From Occallatibacter gabretensis (lineage in GTDB: Bacteria; Acidobacteriota; Terriglobia; Terriglobales; Acidobacteriaceae), in the NCBI RefSeq assembly GCF_001449115.1, contig NZ_LAIJ01000002.1, positions 186,001-250,000 on the forward strand: a stretch of 64,000 nt of DNA, written 5' to 3'. Shown one piece after another: positions 43,722 to 52,236 of the stretch (position 1 is its first letter; each line of letters opens with the position of its first letter). Position numbers and translations under genes: made by a program. Under the pieces are notes generated by a model, which did not search any database, was not told the DNA's origin, and was given only the letters and a program-made list of their open reading frames with translations.

Positions 43722-45319
43722 GGATGATGCTCCTGCGCCGCCTGCATTGCAAAGCGGCGTCGAAGAAAGTCCGCAGGAGTCGTCTGGATGTTTCGCATCC
43801 AGATCTCTTCCATCTTCTTTGGATCCAGTTTTAGCCGCACTGTCTTCTTGCCCTGTTTGCCTAATTCATCGAATTTCACTTGATCAGGAGGGTCATTTGC
43901 TTCTTCCTCTCTTTCCTGATTTTTCTTTTTTGGGGGAGGCTTAGGTATGAGAGATTTCATCAGCGCAAGATTTTCCCGCGCCTCAGTCCAAGAAGGTCGC
44001 TTCGATAACGCTTCTTGAAACGCCTGTATCGCATCCGGATACCGCTTCAGGTGAGCCAGCGCATCCCCCTGGTTGTACCAGGCCTCCGCAGTGTCGCTCA
44101 GGGAAAACACATTCAAAGCTGCCTCATAGTCTCCAGCATGCGCCAGCGCAATCCCCCGCCACAGTGGATCATCGAATCGATCTGCAGCCTTTCTGAAATC
44201 CCCATATTGGTAGTAGTAGCGTCCTTGTTGGTCGTGGGTAAGCCAGATATCCATCCATGAGAACCGCGACTGTGCATGGCACGGTTGCATCAGAAAGAAA
44301 AACGCGATTCCCGCAGAAATCCATCGCACCACCCATCCTTTCCTGAACCAGAACATTGCAATTGCGCAGATCGGTATGGTGATCCAGTATCCTTCATCAA
44401 TCCACCGCATCTTGCTGTCGCGTTGTTGCAGCACATCTAAATGATGTTGCACATGCCGCTGCACCCAGTGTGTATCATCGTCATTCAGCGTGATTGTTGC
44501 CGAAGATATTCCTTCCCGGTTCATCGCGCGCAACTGATCCACATCCAGCCTGCTGTAAACGCGCCGTCCAGAACTGTCTATGAGGAATCGATTCTCTCCA
44601 ATGCGCACTGGACCTCCCTGTGAAGTTCCTACTCCCAGCAACAGAATCTCGCTCTGATTGTCTGGCCGTTCGGCAAATTGTCGAAATGCAGTAACCGATC
44701 GCGGCTCAATACCATCAGTCACAAACAGAATCGTCCCAGGCACAGGCTCATCTTTCAGAAAGCCCTCAATAGTCCGCAGCGCATTTGCCGAATTCTTGTC
44801 GTAATTAGGCATTAACTCCGTAGAAAGCGAGCTGAGATACAAATCAAAGAGCGAGAAGTCGGTTGTAAACGGCAGAACCATGTGAGTCGTTCCCGCATAA
44901 ACAAACAACGCTGTACGACCACCGTTGCGGACCTTCAATAGGTCCCGCATCTTCATCTTGGCCCGTTCAAGACGCGTAGGATTCACGTCAATTGCGTCCA
45001 TAGTTGGCGAGAGATCCAGTACAATCACCAGCGGAGCCTTGTCTTCAGTAAATGGTGGCTGTTCTCTGCTCCATGTTGGACCGGCTACCGCGACCGTCCC
45101 TAGCAGAATCAGCAAGCATGCCATATGAATTGGCCGAAAGCGCAAGTGGCTTTTACGCGTAACAATCAGGTGATCCAGTAACGCCGGCTCAATGTATCGA
45201 TCCCATCGCGCCCGCATATCGTTCCGCACATGGTGAAGAAAATAGATTGCCGGAGCCGCAGTCAGCAGCCATAGCCACTGGGGACGCAGGAAGTGCAAGG
45301 TTCCCCACCACTCGCTCAT
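43718..45319 (-). CDS. VWA-TPR protein (BatB-BatC fusion)
   Basis: A 533-residue membrane protein. Two N-terminal hydrophobic helices are followed by a von Willebrand A domain with the MIDAS motif DLSPT (variant of DxSxS) and a threonine in the AGTTHMVLPF region. A further membrane segment (ICAIAMFWFRKGWVVRWISAGIAFFFLM, about 325-352) leads to TPR repeats (AEAWYNQGDALAHLKRYPDAIQAFQEAL) and a highly charged end. In other genomes BatB and the TPR protein BatC are separate; here they appear fused. Overlaps both neighbours by 4 bp. Confidence 0.85.
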   Translation of the reverse strand: MSEWWGTLHFLRPQWLWLLTAAPAIYFLHHVRNDMRARWDRYIEPALLDHLIVTRKSHLRFRPIHMACLLILLGTVAVAGPTWSREQPPFTEDKAPLVIVLDLSPTMDAIDVNPTRLERAKMKMRDLLKVRNGGRTALFVYAGTTHMVLPFTTDFSLFDLYLSSLSTELMPNYDKNSANALRTIEGFLKDEPVPGTILFVTDGIEPRSVTAFRQFAERPDNQSEILLLGVGTSQGGPVRIGENRFLIDSSGRRVYSRLDVDQLRAMNREGISSATITLNDDDTHWVQRHVQHHLDVLQQRDSKMRWIDEGYWITIPICAIAMFWFRKGWVVRWISAGIAFFFLMQPCHAQSRFSWMDIWLTHDQQGRYYYQYGDFRKAADRFDDPLWRGIALAHAGDYEAALNVFSLSDTAEAWYNQGDALAHLKRYPDAIQAFQEALSKRPSWTEARENLALMKSLIPKPPPKKKNQEREEEANDPPDQVKFDELGKQGKKTVRLKLDPKKMEEIWMRNIQTTPADFLRRRFAMQAAQEHHP

Positions 45320-46362
45320 ATGTGCACCTGAAATATATTCGATGTAACCGGCGTCTCAATCTTTGTGCGCCACCGTGCCATGAGCCGCATCACCAGGCTC
45401 ACCACAATCATCAGCAAATGACATCCCGTCAGAAGTACAACCGCTGCGCCGAGTGGAAACACAAACAACTCTCGGCGTGGCTGATAGCGCAATGTCTTAA
45501 AGTTTTGCGGTGTGATTCGGTCTAGTGCGGCGTATGCTTTCTCTAACTCTGCCTGATTCTCTCCGTGAAATACCTGCCCACCTGTGGCTTGAGCAATGCT
45601 CGCAAGCGCTGAATAATCCACCTTATCTGCGCCATGTGTAATCCCTGGATCGCCCAGTCCTACCACGTGTATTGTGATGCCATTCTGCTTTGCAATTTCC
45701 GCGGCCTTGCGCGGCGGCATGCGGCTGCCTGTATCGTTTCCATCCGTCAGCAGAATCAACACACGTTCTTTGGTGTCGCTCGCTTGGAACTCCTTGATCG
45801 CAAGTCCGATCGCATCACCAATCATCGTCTGCGGGCCGGCCATCCCCGCATCGATCTGACTGAGAATCTTTAGGCACGCTTGATGATCGAGAGTAAACGG
45901 CGTCACTGGATACGCCGCTTGCCCGAATACGATCAGCCCGATTCGATCGTGCTCGCGCTTTTGAATGAAATTGCCGACGACCTCTTTTACTGCATCTACG
46001 CGTCGCATTCTTTTACCGTCTGGCGTCAGAAAATCGCGTGTCTCCATCGACTGCGAAATATCAAGCGCCAGCATCAGGTCACGCCCAGGTTGAATCTTCT
46101 GGATCGGAGGTTCAACAAATTGAGGTCGGGCCAGGGCCAGCACGATCAGGCTCCAGCACACTGGGGCCATAATCTTCTGTAGCCAATTGCTTCTGGGAAT
46201 TACTGCGCCTGACTGCGGCCGTAAGCCAAGACTTTTTGTAATGTAGTGAAAGAATGTCAGTCGCAGAGAGTCCTGCTCCTCCCGGTAAGGAGGCATAAGC
46301 CAATACACCAGAAGCGGCAGGACCAGCACCGCCAACAACCACGGATATTTAAACGCGTACAC
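45316..46362 (-). CDS. BatA-like VWA-domain protein
   Basis: A 348-residue inner-membrane protein. It has two N-terminal helices, a VWA domain with intact MIDAS (ALDISQSMETRDF, and the TDGNDTGS segment), and a C-terminal membrane helix (LFVFPLGAAVVLLTGCHLLMIVVSLV). GTG start overlapping the DUF4381 gene by 14 bp; 4-bp overlap with the next VWA gene. In Bacteroides the Bat proteins contribute to aerotolerance; a wider role as MoxR-served metal-insertion or complex-assembly factors is proposed. Confidence 0.88.
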   Translation of the reverse strand: MYAFKYPWLLAVLVLPLLVYWLMPPYREEQDSLRLTFFHYITKSLGLRPQSGAVIPRSNWLQKIMAPVCWSLIVLALARPQFVEPPIQKIQPGRDLMLALDISQSMETRDFLTPDGKRMRRVDAVKEVVGNFIQKREHDRIGLIVFGQAAYPVTPFTLDHQACLKILSQIDAGMAGPQTMIGDAIGLAIKEFQASDTKERVLILLTDGNDTGSRMPPRKAAEIAKQNGITIHVVGLGDPGITHGADKVDYSALASIAQATGGQVFHGENQAELEKAYAALDRITPQNFKTLRYQPRRELFVFPLGAAVVLLTGCHLLMIVVSLVMRLMARWRTKIETPVTSNIFQVHI

Positions 46363-46795
46363 GGTGGCTCCGTATCCACTTTGCAGTTAACTCTCGCAAT
46401 TGCTTTTCATCCTCAGCAGAGAGATCCGCTTCACAGAACGCCAGATTTTCGATCTGATTGCCTGGCGTAGCAAGAAATCCATCCCCACGAATCGTCGCGT
46501 CAAGAAACTGCAGCCATTCCACGCCGCTGAGTGAAGCTACTTTTTCCCGTGGCCACACAGAAAGAGCTGTTCTTTTAAGGAGTACCGAAAACTCCGCAAC
46601 CGTCAGCGTCTGGAGTTCCTTAAGGGCCTCGCGGCGATAGCGATTGAACATCCATCTGCGAATCTCACGCACAAGAATCCATATCGCTGTAATGGCGACA
46701 ACGGCAAACATGCAGTACCATCCAACTGTTTGTGGCGTCCATGTAGGAGGCGCGGGCTCGTAAAAACCGTGCAGATTATCCAATGGATTCGTCAT
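46349..46795 (-). CDS. DUF4381-family membrane protein
   Basis: A 148-residue protein with one transmembrane helix near residues 24-44 (VGWYCMFAVVAITAIWILV) and a helical cytoplasmic domain (LKELQTLTVAEFSVLLKRTALSVWP). The short N-terminal PLDNLHGFYEP motif and operon position between DUF58 and BatA are typical of DUF4381. Function unknown. Start overlaps the DUF58 stop by 4 bp. Confidence 0.82.
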   Translation of the reverse strand: MTNPLDNLHGFYEPAPPTWTPQTVGWYCMFAVVAITAIWILVREIRRWMFNRYRREALKELQTLTVAEFSVLLKRTALSVWPREKVASLSGVEWLQFLDATIRGDGFLATPGNQIENLAFCEADLSAEDEKQLRELTAKWIRSHRVRV

Positions 46796-47721
46796 AGCTG
46801 CCGGCGCCTCATAGCCACATGTCCAAGCAAATGCCTTATCTGTGTCGCGATATCGTCCGCATTGCTCAACGGAAGTACAGGAATTCCCAGTTCATGCTGC
46901 CACGCCAGAATCGGTCTTACTCTCCTGTCGGAAGCATCCAGAATGTTCTTACGAACCTTCTCCTGCCCGAGTTGTAACTCAACCTGTAATTCTCCGTTGC
47001 TCACCACAAGTTGATCGGCAGCCGGTAAGTGGATAGCCAGTGGATCATAAATCAGGCAACATGCCACATCATTAGCCCTGGAGAGATGTAGCAAAAGATC
47101 GCGTGTGCGCACATCTGCCCCATCAAAGTCGCTGGCAATCAGAATGAGCGCATCGTGGTGACATACCCGCGCCACACTTTCAAGCACGTCATTCAGCTGC
47201 GTCGGATTCGGATGTACCGGCATATCTGCGTGTAGCATCTTGTTGAAGTGAGAAATTCTCTTGAGAATCCGTGTCACTGTAAGACGACTTCGTTTGGCAA
47301 CAATCTGTTCTACAGAATTGTCATTGAACAAAAACGCGCCTACTCGATCACCCTGATGCAGCGATCTCCACGCAGCCAGAGCCGTGACCTCGGCGGCAGT
47401 GACCGACTTCATGGAAACGCGACTGCCGAAGAACATATTTATCCGCTGATCCACAACCAGCATTGTCGGACGATCACGTTCCTCGGAGTACACACGCACA
47501 TATGGCTTCTGCGCCCGTGCCGTCACCTTCCAATCGATGCTGCGCACGTCGTCTCCGGCAACATATCCGCGCAGTTCTTCGAAATCAAGGCCGCGCCCGC
47601 GCACATGTGATGCTCTCCGGCCAAACAGCAGGCTGTGCACCGGCTGGCTGTGTCGCAGCGTAAATCCGCTCGCCTTAAACTGGAGCGCCATTAGTGATTC
47701 GAATTCAACATAAGCGCCCAT
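46792..47721 (-). CDS. DUF58-family protein
   Basis: A 309-residue cytoplasmic protein of the DUF58 family that regularly accompanies MoxR ATPases. The core motif GRGLDFEELRGYVAGDDVRSIDWKVTAR (seen about residues 40-68) and a degenerate VWA-like domain (TMLVVDQRINMFFGS) are present. An earlier ATG at 47769 lies inside moxR; the ATG at 47721 has GGAG eight bases upstream and follows the moxR stop by 13 bases. Confidence 0.88.
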   Translation of the reverse strand: MGAYVEFESLMALQFKASGFTLRHSQPVHSLLFGRRASHVRGRGLDFEELRGYVAGDDVRSIDWKVTARAQKPYVRVYSEERDRPTMLVVDQRINMFFGSRVSMKSVTAAEVTALAAWRSLHQGDRVGAFLFNDNSVEQIVAKRSRLTVTRILKRISHFNKMLHADMPVHPNPTQLNDVLESVARVCHHDALILIASDFDGADVRTRDLLLHLSRANDVACCLIYDPLAIHLPAADQLVVSNGELQVELQLGQEKVRKNILDASDRRVRPILAWQHELGIPVLPLSNADDIATQIRHLLGHVAMRRRQL

Positions 47722-47734
47722 GCAGCATGCTCCG

Positions 47735-48706
47735 CTATGCCACAGCAACCAGTTGCACAATCTTGTCAATTACTTTGTTTGGTGTAATGCCTTCAGCTTG
47801 TGCGTCGTAGCTCAAGATTAGCCTGTGCCGAAGCACATCATGCACAATCGCCTGCACGTCGTCAGGGCGTACATGGTCTCTTCCTCTCAGCCATGCATAC
47901 GCCCGTGAGCACTTATCCAGTCCAATAGTTCCGCGCGGACTCGCTCCCACCTGAATCCACTTCCTCAGGTCTTTGTCATATTTTTCCGGGTATCGGGTCG
48001 CTTCGATCAGCGCCACTATATACTGCGCAACTGCATCTGCTACCTGTATTGCATGAATCTCTTGTCGCGTGGCAAATATTACATCTTGCGAAATGCGCAT
48101 CACCGCCGTGCCGCCACCCGTTGTGTCAGCCTCTTCGCCGCGTACCAGGAGCATGATGTCTCGCTCCGCTTTGCTGTCTGAATAGCCCACACTTACATGC
48201 ATCAGAAACCGGTCCAGTTGGGCCTCGGGTAGCGGATACGTGCCCTCCTGTTCAATCGGATTCTGTGTCGCCATCACCAGAAACAGTTTGGGCAGCGCAT
48301 GTGTTTTGCCCGCAACCGTTACCTGTCTCTCTTCCATTGCTTCCAGCAGAGCTGCCTGTACCTTCGCGGGCGCGCGATTGATTTCATCCGCAAGAACCAG
48401 GTTGTTAAACACCGGGCCTTGCTGAAATCGAAACTCGCCCTTGCCCTCCGCTGTGTAATAGACCTCCGAGCCAGTAATATCAGAAGGCAGCAGATCCGGC
48501 GTGAACTGGATCCTCGAAAGCCCGGCATCGAGAAACCGGCTTAGCATCTTGATTGCCCGCGTTTTTGCTAACCCCGGCAATCCCTCCACCAGAAGATTTC
48601 CGTTCGCCAGCAGCCCGATCAGCAGGCGCTCTATCATTGCCTCCTGACCTAGCACGGTCTTTCCTATTTGCTTCTGTAGTTCAAGGATGGATTCGCGTGG
48701 AGTCAT
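47735..48706 (-). CDS. MoxR-family AAA+ ATPase
   Basis: A 323-residue AAA+ ATPase. Motifs: Walker A region NLLVEGLPGLAKTRAIK (a GxxGxAKT variant), Walker B LVLADEINRAPAKVQAALLEAMEER, and sensor 1 ATQNPIEQEGTYPLPEAQLDRF. MoxR proteins act as chaperones for metal-cofactor insertion or complex assembly with VWA partners, three of which follow in the operon. ATG at 48712 is possible, but AGGA is six bases before the one at 48706. First gene of the six-gene operon. Confidence 0.9.
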   Translation of the reverse strand: MTPRESILELQKQIGKTVLGQEAMIERLLIGLLANGNLLVEGLPGLAKTRAIKMLSRFLDAGLSRIQFTPDLLPSDITGSEVYYTAEGKGEFRFQQGPVFNNLVLADEINRAPAKVQAALLEAMEERQVTVAGKTHALPKLFLVMATQNPIEQEGTYPLPEAQLDRFLMHVSVGYSDSKAERDIMLLVRGEEADTTGGGTAVMRISQDVIFATRQEIHAIQVADAVAQYIVALIEATRYPEKYDKDLRKWIQVGASPRGTIGLDKCSRAYAWLRGRDHVRPDDVQAIVHDVLRHRLILSYDAQAEGITPNKVIDKIVQLVAVA

Positions 48707-48781
48707 GCGCATTCCTGATCAAGCAGGCGGTCGCATGCAAGTGACATCGCCTTAGGACGCAGGATATCGATTTCAAACTAT

Positions 48782-49276
48782 GTGCGCACTGTTACAACTG
48801 ACAGTCGCCGCTCGAACTCCTTTAATGTTCAATCATGGACGGAGCGCGTAGTCGAACCAAAGGAGCTATTCAACATCGACACTCCTGACACACATGTTCC
48901 AGACCAGCGAACCCAACTTGCAGCGATTCGTACTTTACTGGCACTTGATCGCACTCTGCTCGCATGGGTGCGTACCGCCCTCTCGCTTATGGCCGGAGGC
49001 GTCGCCTTCGACCAGGGGGCACGTCTGCTACACGAGGAACGTCTAAAGGCCGGAACAGCTCTGGTGCGCAGCGGTCATTTCATCGGAATCGGCGTTACTG
49101 CGCTGAGTACCGTGCTCATTGGGCTGGCAATCTTTGCTTATCTCAAAGATCTTCGCGCTGCGGCAGAACTGCTCCAGCGGCCCACTTCACCTTTTCGGCC
49201 ATCATTCATTTCCGCCGTACTGGTGATGATTCTTGGAATTCTTACAGCAGTTGTTCTAACTGCAACCGGCGGTTAG
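48782..49276 (+). CDS. DUF202/YidH-family membrane protein
   Basis: A 164-residue protein with a soluble N-terminus, the family motif AIRTLLALDRTLLAWVRTALSLMAGGVAF, and three transmembrane segments (about 65-80, 105-128 and 142-162). DUF202 proteins are widespread small membrane proteins without known function. The GTG start at 48782 has no ribosome site, so the true start is uncertain; no in-frame ATG occurs before the first helix. Divergent from the moxR operon. Confidence 0.75.
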   Translation: MRTVTTDSRRSNSFNVQSWTERVVEPKELFNIDTPDTHVPDQRTQLAAIRTLLALDRTLLAWVRTALSLMAGGVAFDQGARLLHEERLKAGTALVRSGHFIGIGVTALSTVLIGLAIFAYLKDLRAAAELLQRPTSPFRPSFISAVLVMILGILTAVVLTATGG

Positions 49277-49353
49277 AGCGACGCAAACCGTTCATGGGAA
49301 ATATGAAAACCGCCGGCTACAAATGTCCATCAACTCTTGACCCAGGATGAACC

Positions 49354-50175
49354 CTATTTATGCATCGACGATTTTCGCATCCGGACATCCTCAAGGTGAA
49401 CCACTGCGGCAGCAGCCGTATAGCGTACTTCGTCTTTCTTATCGTAGAGAAGAGGCTGGATATCGACAATAACGGTAGGATCACCGCGGTGTGAAAGAAC
49501 GTTGAGAGCCGCCACACGTACCTGCCAACTGTCATCTGAGGCTGCGCTGATAAGTGCAGTGCGGGTCTTCGGATCCGGGTCTTTCTCGAGCATTCCTGCG
49601 GCTGCGGCGCGAACCGGGGAGGAATCGTCTTTGGTCAGCATCTTGAATGCATCTTTGCCCAGTCCGGCAAAGGGAATAAAGCCAATGCCCTCATCGATGC
49701 CGAACTCTGCCATCTTTTTGGGGTCATGTAGCATCTTCTTCTGGTCATCCAGCAAGCCTCCACCGCTTTTCTTTTGGCCGGTGAGAACTGCATAGTAAAC
49801 CCCATATCCAAGCGGATCGCCAAGCGTGACGAGAGACCACGCACAGGAAACGACCACAGATACGTCCTTTTCGTCGTGCAGCGTAGTCTTGAGTCGTGGG
49901 ATCGCCGATTTCGCGCCCATCTGCCCCAACGACTTTGCCGCTGCGGCTCGTACGTCAGAGTTGGTGTCGTTCAGGGCAGCCAGAGCTAAATCGGCGGCCT
50001 TCTGGTTTCTCTGTATCAGCCCCAGCACGCGCACAGCAGTAATCTTCTCTTCGTTCTTTTTCTGTTGTCCCTCCTGCAGAATAGACCATGCTTTCTCGCC
50101 AGCACTTTGCGCACCGGACTGCAATACTGAAAGCAGAAACCAGGCAACCAGTCCAATCTTTATCGTTCGATTCAT
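49354..50175 (-). CDS. Exported HEAT-repeat protein
   Basis: A 273-residue protein with a signal peptide (about 1-22) and HEAT/PBS-lyase-type repeats in two blocks (ALNDTNSDVRAAAAKSLGQMG; SSPVRAAAAGMLEKDPDPKTRTALISAASDDSWQVRVAALNVL). The repeats form a curved helical scaffold for protein binding. The centre (about 120-175) is not repeat-like. GAGGAGAG precedes the ATG. Last of four minus-strand genes for exported proteins; partner unknown. Confidence 0.82.
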   Translation of the reverse strand: MNRTIKIGLVAWFLLSVLQSGAQSAGEKAWSILQEGQQKKNEEKITAVRVLGLIQRNQKAADLALAALNDTNSDVRAAAAKSLGQMGAKSAIPRLKTTLHDEKDVSVVVSCAWSLVTLGDPLGYGVYYAVLTGQKKSGGGLLDDQKKMLHDPKKMAEFGIDEGIGFIPFAGLGKDAFKMLTKDDSSPVRAAAAGMLEKDPDPKTRTALISAASDDSWQVRVAALNVLSHRGDPTVIVDIQPLLYDKKDEVRYTAAAAVVHLEDVRMRKSSMHK

Positions 50176-50229
50176 CGTCTCTCCTCGCGAGCGCTTTCCG
50201 TCTGCGCTCGTATGAATACTGCTTGCTCC

Positions 50230-50958
50230 CTAAGGTCCGACAGGCGTGTAACTGGAATTCGTAGTTGTCACCTGCATTTGCTTTGCCTTGGCATCAAGAA
50301 CCGTCTTCTGTAGATAATTCGTGCCATCGGGAAGGCTGGCGAAGCTGTTTGTCATCGTAACAACGTCATTTTTTGGATTGCTTAAGTATGTTTCCACATC
50401 ATAACTTACAAGCTTCTTTGCATTCGGATCAAATCCGATAGAGACTTTGTCGCCCTGCTTGTAGTAGTTTGCAAAACTTAGCGTCACAATGCCCCCGGAC
50501 GAAGCGGAGCTTGCGTTACCCGCCTGCTTCGTTTCTTTCAGCATCATGGGATTCGGCGGCGCATAGTGACTGATCAGCTCTTTAAGGTCTGCTGCTTCGT
50601 CTTTCATCTCTGCTTGCTTTTTAGCAACAATCCTTCCTTTCAATCCGCCCTGCGGCGCCTGCTGTGTCTGAGCGGCATTGCTCCCCATCGGAGTCTTGAT
50701 TACCTTACCATCGGCTCCGTAGCGGCACATCGCCTGCTCGTCTTTACGAACCTTACCCTTGATGCTCACTTCCGTCGATTGCACCCACTGGTACTTGGCC
50801 AGTTTCTGCCGATTGGCTTCCATAACTTGCTTCAGGGTCATGGTCTGTTGAGAAACAGACGTACCCTGCCCAGCCGCCGCAGAGTTCGGAGGAGTTTGCG
50901 CCTGTACTGTCGCGGTATTAACGTAAGCCAGTAGCGCTGCAAATAAAAGTGCTTTCAT
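50230..50958 (-). CDS. Exported protein of unknown function
   Basis: A 242-residue protein with a signal peptide (residues 1-20, cleavage near VQAQT). I do not recognise a family. The middle is lysine- and glutamine-rich with a predicted helix (TLKQVMEANRQKLAKYQWVQ); the last hundred residues look beta-rich (VTLSFANYYKQGDKVSIGFD; KMQVTTTNSSYTP-like end), as in LolA-like or outer-membrane lipoprotein-sorting folds. AGGAG lies six bases before the ATG. Confidence 0.7.
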   Translation of the reverse strand: MKALLFAALLAYVNTATVQAQTPPNSAAAGQGTSVSQQTMTLKQVMEANRQKLAKYQWVQSTEVSIKGKVRKDEQAMCRYGADGKVIKTPMGSNAAQTQQAPQGGLKGRIVAKKQAEMKDEAADLKELISHYAPPNPMMLKETKQAGNASSASSGGIVTLSFANYYKQGDKVSIGFDPNAKKLVSYDVETYLSNPKNDVVTMTNSFASLPDGTNYLQKTVLDAKAKQMQVTTTNSSYTPVGP

Positions 50959-51161
50959 GGATTACTCCTGTTCTTGTGAATTTTGTTGTCCCGCACAATT
51001 TTTTCTCAACACCGGCTCTTGCTCAAGATATGCGCAGAGCCTCTTCGCCGAAACATATGTTCCTGGAAATGTCGTAGCGGTCCTTGGCCAGGTCGAAACT
51101 CCACATAGCCATCGATGCGGAAATCAGTTGCTGGGCTACATCGTCTCGTACCTCATCCCGC

Positions 51162-52151
51162 CTACTTATGATGAGGAATATAAGGCGTGATATAAGTGAT
51201 CCCGACGACATACTCCGGTCCTGAAGTCTTGGCCTCTCCGCCAAATTGTTGCTCGTAACGAAAATCAAATCCCAAACGCCATTTGATGTTTGTGTACTGC
51301 CACTCCGGACCAATACCAAAATTGCGGTCGAGAATCCCGTGGAGCAGCGGATTGATTCCGCTCCCAGAGTCCTGGGAAAGCTTGTGGTATGCATAACCTG
51401 CCAGGCCCGCATTCATCTGATACTTGAAGAAGCGACGGCCAAAGCTATACTCCCCGGTAAACATCGGCCCTGGCTTCACATCGAGGCCTGTCTTGCTCAT
51501 ATTGATCTCCCACGTAGTCAGGCCGGAGGTGTTCCACAGTTTCCGTTTATCCAGCGAGTATGAGGCGCCTGCCTCAATCTGATGTTCCCAGAAACCAAGG
51601 CCTGAATTCATAGAGCTCGATGGATCAAACGAACCCGTCGGTGCATAAAACCCATAGTTGACTGTGAATCCTGCACGGCCTTTCTCCCAACCCAGCACTA
51701 GGGGCGAAAAGAAAATGTCCGAAATGCCGGCCTGCTCTGCCGACGCATTAAAGAGATCGGAAGTAAAGCGAGTATTGACCACCGGAAGAATAAAGTTCCA
51801 GCCATACGTTCCGCCTAAAAACTTCTTGGGAGTTGTCTGAGCGAACACAATATTGTGTGCAGTAACTGTCAAATCCAGATTCAGAATGGTATTTCCGTTT
51901 GGCCCTTTAATTGAATCGATATGGTTCAGATACGGAAGGTATGAAACGTATGTCCCCGGAGGAAGCGCAGAGCCGTTCCCAAGACCGGTAATGCCTCCGA
52001 GATAGTGGCCATTTTGCTGCGCTGTGGCGGATCGACCGCCCAAACATGCAGTGAATCCTACGACCCCAACAACGAGCGCAAGAATCCGGCGGTTCGTCGA
52101 ACGCCGTCCTGGTAAATCTGATAACAAATCGACATTCCTGCCTGCCGCCAT
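51162..52151 (-). CDS. Outer-membrane beta-barrel, MetA/SphA type
   Basis: A 329-residue exported protein with a long signal region (hydrophobic segment about 24-40, ending TAQQN) and many alternating amphipathic strands ending in YVVGITYITPYIPHHK. It resembles the Phenol_MetA_deg/SphA-like transporters thought to be outer-membrane channels (FTVNYGFYAPTGSFDP; SGLGFWEHQIEAGASY). The ATG at 52151 has AGGAGGGG before it; an ATG eight codons upstream does not. Solute unknown. Confidence 0.78.
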   Translation of the reverse strand: MAAGRNVDLLSDLPGRRSTNRRILALVVGVVGFTACLGGRSATAQQNGHYLGGITGLGNGSALPPGTYVSYLPYLNHIDSIKGPNGNTILNLDLTVTAHNIVFAQTTPKKFLGGTYGWNFILPVVNTRFTSDLFNASAEQAGISDIFFSPLVLGWEKGRAGFTVNYGFYAPTGSFDPSSSMNSGLGFWEHQIEAGASYSLDKRKLWNTSGLTTWEINMSKTGLDVKPGPMFTGEYSFGRRFFKYQMNAGLAGYAYHKLSQDSGSGINPLLHGILDRNFGIGPEWQYTNIKWRLGFDFRYEQQFGGEAKTSGPEYVVGITYITPYIPHHK

Positions 52152-52236
52152 GATTCCCCTCCTGAACTCGCGCATTGATGAATTAGAGCAATCGCTGGTT
52201 AGTTCTGCGCATCGTCTACAGCCGTTCGCATCACTC

